DNA of 42,095 nt from positions 1-42,095 of the forward strand of contig SVLH01000016.1 in the NCBI GenBank assembly GCA_015068025.1, written 5' to 3'. The position numbers and the translations under genes were made by a program. The number at the start of each line of letters is the position of its first letter. The first letter of the stretch is position 1. A model generated the notes under the pieces. It searched no databases. It saw nothing but the letters and a program-made list of their open reading frames with translations, and was not told the origin of the DNA. This document shows positions 36,049 through 42,095 of the stretch, piece by piece. The stretch comes from Oscillospiraceae bacterium (GTDB lineage Bacteria > Bacillota > Clostridia > Oscillospirales > Oscillospiraceae).

Positions 36049-36849
36049 ATGTATCAGACCGTTCGTTATGAAAAGCAGGACAACATTGCCATCATCACCG
36101 TCAATCGTCCCGAAGCCCTGAACGCCCTGAATTCCACCGTCATCGCCGATCTGGAGGCTGTCATCGCCGAGGTCGAGAAGGACGCAGAGCTGGGCGCTAT
36201 GATCCTGACCGGCGAGGGCCGCTCCTTCGTGGCCGGCGCCGACATCGGCGAGCAGTATCCTCTGGATGTTGCCGGCGGCCGTAAGTGGGGTCAGCGCGGC
36301 AGCGCCCTGATGCGCCGCATCGAGAAGCTGGAGATCCCCACCATCGCCGCAGTCAACGGTTTCGCTCTGGGCGGCGGCTGCGAGCTGGCGCTCTCCTGCG
36401 ACATTATTCTGGCTGCCGCTCCCAATGCCGAGGGTAAGGGTGGTGCCAAGTTCGGCCAGCCCGAAGTGGGTCTGGGCATCACTCCCGGTTTCTCCGGCAC
36501 CCAGCGTCTGCCCCGCCGCGTGGGCATCGCCAAGGCCAAGGAGCTGATTTTCTCCGGCAAGGTCATCGGCGCTGCCGAGGCTGAAAAGATCGGTCTGGCC
36601 AACGCTGTCTTCGCTCCCGAGGCTCTGATGGAAGGCGCCATCGCCATGGCCAAGTCCTTCACCGCCAACGCTCCCATTGCTGTGAAGTATTCCAAAGCCT
36701 GCATCGACCGCGGCATGGATATGGATATTGACAACGGCATCGCTCTGGAAAATGAGCTGTTCGCCATGTGCTTCGCCACCGAGGACCAGAAGGAAGGCAT
36801 GAGCGCATTCCTGGAGAAGCGCAAGGAAAAGAACTTCAAGAACAAGTAA
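36049..36849 (+). CDS. crt: Crotonase (3-hydroxybutyryl-CoA dehydratase)
   Basis: The 266-residue enoyl-CoA hydratase has the oxyanion-hole segments FVAGADIGEQ and FALGGGCELALSCD and the two catalytic glutamates in GGGCELA and FGQPEVGLGITPG. It interconverts 3-hydroxybutyryl-CoA and crotonyl-CoA in butyrate formation. Length is typical. ATG at 36049 follows GAGGAGG. It heads the operon; thiolase and 3-hydroxybutyryl-CoA dehydrogenase are not in the window and may lie beyond its right edge or elsewhere. Codon choice is strongly biased, as expected for a highly expressed gene. Confidence 0.9.
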   Translation: MYQTVRYEKQDNIAIITVNRPEALNALNSTVIADLEAVIAEVEKDAELGAMILTGEGRSFVAGADIGEQYPLDVAGGRKWGQRGSALMRRIEKLEIPTIAAVNGFALGGGCELALSCDIILAAAPNAEGKGGAKFGQPEVGLGITPGFSGTQRLPRRVGIAKAKELIFSGKVIGAAEAEKIGLANAVFAPEALMEGAIAMAKSFTANAPIAVKYSKACIDRGMDMDIDNGIALENELFAMCFATEDQKEGMSAFLEKRKEKNFKNK

Positions 36850-36885
36850 TCAACCCAAATACATAAATAAAGAGGGAAGTCAAAC

Positions 36886-38448
36886 ATGAGAAAAGTTCGT
36901 GTTCTTACTGCTGAAGAAGCCGTAATGCTGGTTAAGGACGGCGACACCATCGCCACCGGCGGTTTCGTGAGCTGTGCCTGCCCCGAGACTCTGTCCAAGG
37001 CGCTGGAGAAGCGCTATCTGGAAACCGGCACCCCCAAGAACCTGACCCTGTTCTACGCAGCAGGTCAGGGCTACCGCCTGATGCCCGGCTCCGGCGGCGA
37101 CCACTTCGCCCACGAGGGTCTGGTCAAGCGCGTGGTCGGCGGCCATTGGGATCGTGCCCCCGGCCTGGGCAAGCTGGCTCTGGAAAACAAGATCGAGGCT
37201 TACAACCTGCCTCAGGGCGTTATCACTCACATGTATCGTGATATTGCCGCCCACAACCTGGGCACCATCACCCACGTCGGTCTGTACACCTTTGCCGACC
37301 CTCGCAACGGCGGCGGCAAGCTGAACGACGTCACCAAGGAAGATCTGGTCAAGATCATCGAGATCGAGGGTCAGGAGCGTCTGCTGTACAAGACCTTCCC
37401 CATCGACGTGGTGTTCCTGCGCGCCTCCTACTGCGACGAGCGCGGCAACTGCACCGTCCATCGTGAAGTCGGCCCTCTGGACGTTACCGCCATGGCACAG
37501 GCCTGTAAGAACTCCGGCGGTAAGGTCATCGTTCAGGTCGAGAAGATCGTGGCCGCCGGCTCTCTGGATCCCAAGCTGGTCAAGATCCCCGGCATCTATG
37601 TTGACGCCGTGGTCGTTGGCAGCGAGGAAGACAACATGCAGTGCATCTCCATGCCCTATGACGGCGCCGCTGCCGGTGAGTTCACCGTGCCTCTGGACGC
37701 CATCCCCACCATCCCTCTGAACCAGCGCAAGGTCGTTGCCCGCCGTGCCGCTATGGAGCTGCCCGATGACGCCATCGTCAATCTGGGCACCGGCATGCCC
37801 GAGCAGATCGCCAACGTCGCCGCAGAAGAGGGCATCAACGACAAGATGACCCTGACCGTGGAGGCCGGCCCCATCGGCGGCATCCCTCTGGCCGGTCCCC
37901 AGTTCGGCGCCTGCGCCAATGCAGAGGCCATTCTGGAGCACAATGTCCAGTTTGACTTCTATCAGGGCGGCGGTCTGGATATCGCGTTCCTGGGCCTGGC
38001 CGAGACCGCTCCCAACGGCGACCTGAACGTTTCCAAGTTCGGCACCCGTCTGGCCGGTTCCGGCGGCTTCGTGGACATCACCCAGAACGCCAAGAAGGTC
38101 TGCTACTGCGGTACCTTCACCGCCAAGGGCCTGAAGGTCGAGGTCGCCGACGGCAAGATCAAGATCCTGCAGGAAGGCGAGAAGAAGAAGTTCGTCAAGG
38201 AAGTCGAGCACATCACCTTCTCCGGCACCTACGCCAACAAGGTGGGTCAGCCCGTTCTGTACATCACCGAGCGCGCCGTCTTCGAGCTGCGTCCCGAAGG
38301 CGTCACTCTGATCGAGATTGCCCCCGGCATTGACCTCCAGACCCAGGTTCTGGATCAGATGGAGTTCATGCCCAAGATTGCCGAGGACCTCAAGCTCATG
38401 GACGAGCGTATCTTCCGTGACGAGCCCATGGGTCTGGCAAACGAATAA
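36886..38448 (+). CDS. pct: Propionate/acetate-type CoA-transferase (family I)
   Basis: The 520-residue protein matches propionate CoA-transferase over its full length: MRKV start, DGDTIATGGFVS, HFAHEGLVKRVVGGHW, DPRNGGGKLNDVTKEDL, and the catalytic Glu326 in TVEAGPIGG. The end APGIDLQTQVLDQM is also typical. Such enzymes move CoA between acetyl-CoA and propionate, butyrate, lactate or hydroxy acids. Next to abfD it may activate 4-hydroxybutyrate or release butyrate from butyryl-CoA with acetate. It differs from the but-type butyryl-CoA:acetate transferase and from AbfT. ATG at 36886 lies 36 bases after crt. Confidence 0.85.
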   Translation: MRKVRVLTAEEAVMLVKDGDTIATGGFVSCACPETLSKALEKRYLETGTPKNLTLFYAAGQGYRLMPGSGGDHFAHEGLVKRVVGGHWDRAPGLGKLALENKIEAYNLPQGVITHMYRDIAAHNLGTITHVGLYTFADPRNGGGKLNDVTKEDLVKIIEIEGQERLLYKTFPIDVVFLRASYCDERGNCTVHREVGPLDVTAMAQACKNSGGKVIVQVEKIVAAGSLDPKLVKIPGIYVDAVVVGSEEDNMQCISMPYDGAAAGEFTVPLDAIPTIPLNQRKVVARRAAMELPDDAIVNLGTGMPEQIANVAAEEGINDKMTLTVEAGPIGGIPLAGPQFGACANAEAILEHNVQFDFYQGGGLDIAFLGLAETAPNGDLNVSKFGTRLAGSGGFVDITQNAKKVCYCGTFTAKGLKVEVADGKIKILQEGEKKKFVKEVEHITFSGTYANKVGQPVLYITERAVFELRPEGVTLIEIAPGIDLQTQVLDQMEFMPKIAEDLKLMDERIFRDEPMGLANE

Positions 38449-38485
38449 GAAGCAAACCCCCATTTATTATAGGAGGAAAAATAAA

Positions 38486-39961
38486 ATGGCATTGATGACC
38501 CCTCAGGAGTATATTGACAGCCTGCGCAAGCTGAACACCCGCATCTACATGTTCGGCGAGAAGATCGAAAACTGGGTGGATCACCCCATGATCCGTCCCT
38601 CCATCAACTGCGTTGCGATGACCTATGCTGCCGCACAGGATCCCCAGTACGCAGATCTGATGACCGTCACTTCCAGCCTGACCGGCCGTAAGATCAACCG
38701 CTTCACCCACCTGCATCAGTCCACCGAGGACCTGATGAACAAGGTTAAGATGCAGCGTCTGCTGGGTCAGAAGACCGCTTCCTGCTTCCAGCGCTGCGTG
38801 GGTATGGACGCCTTCAACGCTGTCTTCTCCTCTACCTACGAGATCGACGAGAAGTACGGCACCCACTATCATGACAACTTCAAGAAGTTCCTGACCATGG
38901 TGCAGGACAACGACCTGACCGTTGACGGCGCCATGACCGACCCCAAGGGCGACCGTTCCAAGGCTCCCAGCCAGCAGGCCGATCCCGACATGTACGTCCA
39001 TGTCGTGGAGCGCCGCGAGGACGGCATTGTGGTCTGCGGTGCCAAGTGCCACCAGACCGGTTCCATCAACTCCCACTGGCACATCTTCATGCCCACCATC
39101 TCCATGGGTGAGGCTGACAAGGACTGGGCAGTCTCCTTCGCCTGTCCCACCGACGCCGAGGGTATGTACATGATCTACGGCCGTCAGTCCTGCGACACCC
39201 GCAAGATGGAAGAGAACGGCTCCATCGACGTTGGTAACGCCAAGTTCGGCGGCCAGGAAGCTCTGGTCGTTCTGGACCACGTGTTCATCCCCAACGAGTA
39301 CATCTTCCTCAACGGCGAGTATGAGTTCGCCGGCATGATCGTCGAGCGTTTCGCCGGCTATCACCGTCAGAGCTACGGCGGCTGCAAGGTCGGCGTGGGC
39401 GACACCCTGATCGGTGCCACCGCTCTGGCTGCCGAGTACAACGGTGTCGAGAAGGCTTCCGCCGTCAAGGACAAGCTGATCGAGATGACCCACCTGAACG
39501 AGACCCTGTTCTGCTGCGGCATCGCCTGCTCCGCACAGGGCTTCAAGACCAAGGCCGGTAACTATCAGATCGACCTGCTGCTGGCCAACGTCTGCAAGCA
39601 GAACGTCACCCGCTTCCCCTATGAGATCGTCCGTCTGGCAGAGGACATCGCCGGCGGTCTGGTGGTCACCATGCCCGCACAGGCCGACTTCGAGTCCGAC
39701 ACCGTGGTTGGCCGCAACGGCGAGACCATCGGCGAGATCTGCAACAAGTTCTTCGCTGCCCGCGAAGGTGTCAAGACCGAGGATCGTCAGCGCATCATGC
39801 GCTTCATCGAGAACCTGTGCCTGGGCTCTGCCGCTGTCGGCTACCGTACCGAGTCCATGCACGGCGCCGGTTCTCCCCAGGCCCAGCGCATCATGATCGC
39901 ACGTCAGGGCGACATCCAGGGCAAGAAGCAGCTGGCCAAGGACATCGCCGGCATCCAGTAA
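38486..39961 (+). CDS. abfD: 4-hydroxybutyryl-CoA dehydratase / vinylacetyl-CoA isomerase
   Basis: The 491-residue flavoprotein carries all four [4Fe-4S] ligands known from the clostridial enzyme: Cys100 and Cys104 (TASCFQRCVGMD), His293 and Cys300 (GYHRQSYGGC). It turns 4-hydroxybutyryl-CoA into crotonyl-CoA by a ketyl radical route and isomerises vinylacetyl-CoA. The enzyme is oxygen sensitive, which supports an obligate anaerobe. ATG at 38486 follows AGGAGG; the longer frame from 38318 overlaps pct. Its place between the CoA-transferase and bcd points to butyrate from 4-hydroxybutyrate, as in GABA or succinate fermentation. Confidence 0.93.
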   Translation: MALMTPQEYIDSLRKLNTRIYMFGEKIENWVDHPMIRPSINCVAMTYAAAQDPQYADLMTVTSSLTGRKINRFTHLHQSTEDLMNKVKMQRLLGQKTASCFQRCVGMDAFNAVFSSTYEIDEKYGTHYHDNFKKFLTMVQDNDLTVDGAMTDPKGDRSKAPSQQADPDMYVHVVERREDGIVVCGAKCHQTGSINSHWHIFMPTISMGEADKDWAVSFACPTDAEGMYMIYGRQSCDTRKMEENGSIDVGNAKFGGQEALVVLDHVFIPNEYIFLNGEYEFAGMIVERFAGYHRQSYGGCKVGVGDTLIGATALAAEYNGVEKASAVKDKLIEMTHLNETLFCCGIACSAQGFKTKAGNYQIDLLLANVCKQNVTRFPYEIVRLAEDIAGGLVVTMPAQADFESDTVVGRNGETIGEICNKFFAAREGVKTEDRQRIMRFIENLCLGSAAVGYRTESMHGAGSPQAQRIMIARQGDIQGKKQLAKDIAGIQ

Positions 39962-39975
39962 TTCTTCGTTATCCT

Positions 39976-40007
39976 GCCGGACGGACGGCAGACGCTGTTC
40001 GTCCGGC
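39976..40007 (+). other. Intercistronic hairpin between abfD and bcd
   Basis: GCCGGACG and CGTCCGGC pair across a 16-base region that can itself fold, followed by an AT-rich stretch without a T tract. It may set relative mRNA levels of the two halves of the operon. Confidence 0.4.
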
Positions 40008-40057
40008 TGATATAAAAAATTTGCGTTTCCAAAATTTGAACATAAGGAGTAATCATC

Positions 40058-41197
<1,140 letters not shown>

Positions 41198-41215
41198 GAG
41201 GAGGAAGAAACGATT

Positions 41216-42016
41216 ATGAAGATCATTGTTTGTATCAAGCAGGTTCCCGATACCTCCGGTAAGGTCGCTGTCAATCCCGACGGCACCCTGAACCGTGCAT
41301 CCATGCAGACCATCACCAACCCCGACGACATGAACGCCGTCGAGGCCGCCCTGAAGCTGAAGGACGAGACCGGCTGCGAAGTCGTCGTCGTCACCATGGG
41401 TCCTCCTCCCGCTGCCGGCATGCTGCGTGAGGCCATGGCCATGGGCGCTGACCGCGCTGTTCTGGTTTCCGCCCGTGAGTTCGGCGGTTCCGATACTTAT
41501 GCTACTTCCCAGATCCTGGCTGCTGCCATCGACACCATCGGTGTTGAGGACGACGATATCGTGATGTGCGGCCGTCAGGCCATCGACGGCGATACCGCCC
41601 AGGTCGGCCCCCAGATCGGCGAGAAGCTGGGCCTGCCCCAGATTACCTATGCCGCTGACATCAAGAAAGAAGGCAAGACCGTCACTGTTCAGCGTATGCT
41701 GGAGGATGGCTACATGACCATCAAGACCCAGACTCCCTGCCTGCTGACCTGCATCAAGGAGCTGAACACTCCCCGCTACATGAACATGAACGGCATCCTG
41801 TCCACCTACAACAAGCCTCTGGACATCTATGACTATGAGAAGCTGAAGGATCATCCCCTGATCGACGCCAGCACCATCGGCCTGAAGGGTTCTCCCACCA
41901 ACATCTTCAAGAGCTTCACTCCTCCCCAGAAGGGCGTTGGCGTGATGCTGCAGGGCGACGGCAAGGAGACCTGCGAAGAGCTGGCCGGCATTCTGGCCAA
42001 GAAGCACATCATCTGA
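41216..42016 (+). CDS. etfB: Electron transfer flavoprotein beta subunit
   Basis: The 266-residue subunit begins IIVCIKQVPDTSGKV and has the nucleotide/FAD segment CGRQAIDGDTAQVGPQIGEKLGLP, as in bifurcating clostridial EtfB. With EtfA it takes electrons from NADH for Bcd. It starts 18 bases after bcd behind AGGAGG and is followed after 18 bases by etfA. Confidence 0.93.
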   Translation: MKIIVCIKQVPDTSGKVAVNPDGTLNRASMQTITNPDDMNAVEAALKLKDETGCEVVVVTMGPPPAAGMLREAMAMGADRAVLVSAREFGGSDTYATSQILAAAIDTIGVEDDDIVMCGRQAIDGDTAQVGPQIGEKLGLPQITYAADIKKEGKTVTVQRMLEDGYMTIKTQTPCLLTCIKELNTPRYMNMNGILSTYNKPLDIYDYEKLKDHPLIDASTIGLKGSPTNIFKSFTPPQKGVGVMLQGDGKETCEELAGILAKKHII

Positions 42017-42034
42017 GAAAGGGGTAACTGAATT

Positions 42035-42095
42035 ATGTCTAACTTCAATAGTGCTGATATCGCCGCTTTCAAGGACGTTTGGGTCTTCTGTGAGC
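42035..42095 (+). CDS. etfA: Electron transfer flavoprotein alpha subunit, 5' end
   Basis: ATG at 42035 follows AAAGGGG and opens a frame that runs off the window; the visible residues begin MSNFNSADIAAF and reach KDVWVFCE. The segment VWVFCE and the position after etfB fit the start of EtfA, which holds the electron-transferring FAD. Only 20 codons are present. Confidence 0.8.
   Translation, partial: MSNFNSADIAAFKDVWVFCE

Overview
The window reads like a chromosomal segment of a GC-rich, strictly anaerobic, butyrate-forming gut Firmicute, most likely a member of the Oscillospiraceae (the Flavonifractor / Intestinimonas / Lawsonibacter / Dysosmobacter neighbourhood). The reasons are strong AGGAGG ribosome sites, intrinsic terminators, a T-box leader, clostridial Bcd/Etf and 4-hydroxybutyryl-CoA dehydratase genes, and codon usage rich in C/G-ending codons. 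The genus is an inference; no rRNA is present.

Layout. Positions 1-700 hold the last codons of guaA, its terminator, a tandem 11-bp repeat and a frameshifted gene remnant, which together look like a decayed integration locus. Positions 728-3272 (minus) encode two overlapping zinc-ribbon proteins, one membrane-anchored. Positions 3583-13143 (plus) form one long catabolic operon: FGGY sugar kinase, amidohydrolase, AraA-fold isomerase, DUF4432 epimerase-like protein, M20 hydrolase, DeoR regulator, TIM-like isomerase, two YjbQ-family proteins and a SIS isomerase. It has no transporter and no aldolase, and I cannot name its substrate. Positions 13268-19291 carry a second DeoR regulator and a complete 2-oxoacid-dehydrogenase-type complex (E2, E3 and an alpha-beta fused E1). 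Both promoters in this block carry the same TGTTATAA-type operator elements.

Positions 19386-24139 are the leucine operon leuA-leuC-leuD-leuB behind a T-box leader. Convergent to it (minus, 33054 to 25507) is the isoleucine/valine cluster ilvB-ilvN-ilvB-ilvN-ilvC-ilvD, with a DUF815 ATPase just downstream. This cluster is preceded by a 30-residue leader peptide in which half of the residues are Leu/Ile/Val, followed by a hairpin and a perfect terminator, that is, a classical translation-coupled attenuator. The leucine branch is therefore sensed through tRNA by a T-box and the common ilv trunk through ribosome stalling. Two complete acetohydroxyacid synthase large/small pairs stand in tandem.

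Positions 33269-34213 hold a lone carbamate kinase. Positions 34267-42095 hold a TyrR-like AAA+ regulator (minus) that lacks the GAFTGA sigma54-contact loop, and a divergent butyrate operon: crotonase, propionate/acetate CoA-transferase, 4-hydroxybutyryl-CoA dehydratase, butyryl-CoA dehydrogenase, etfB and the start of etfA. Three near-identical copies of the palindrome TATTCA-N4-TGAATA lie between the regulator and the operon and are the probable operators. The crotonase and the 4-hydroxybutyryl-CoA dehydratase converge on crotonyl-CoA, so 3-hydroxybutyryl-CoA and 4-hydroxybutyryl-CoA routes appear to share one Bcd/Etf module.

The parts most likely to be undescribed are the unassigned sugar operon with its paired YjbQ genes and adjoining dehydrogenase complex, the ilv leader-peptide attenuator, and the palindrome regulon of the GAFTGA-less regulator.
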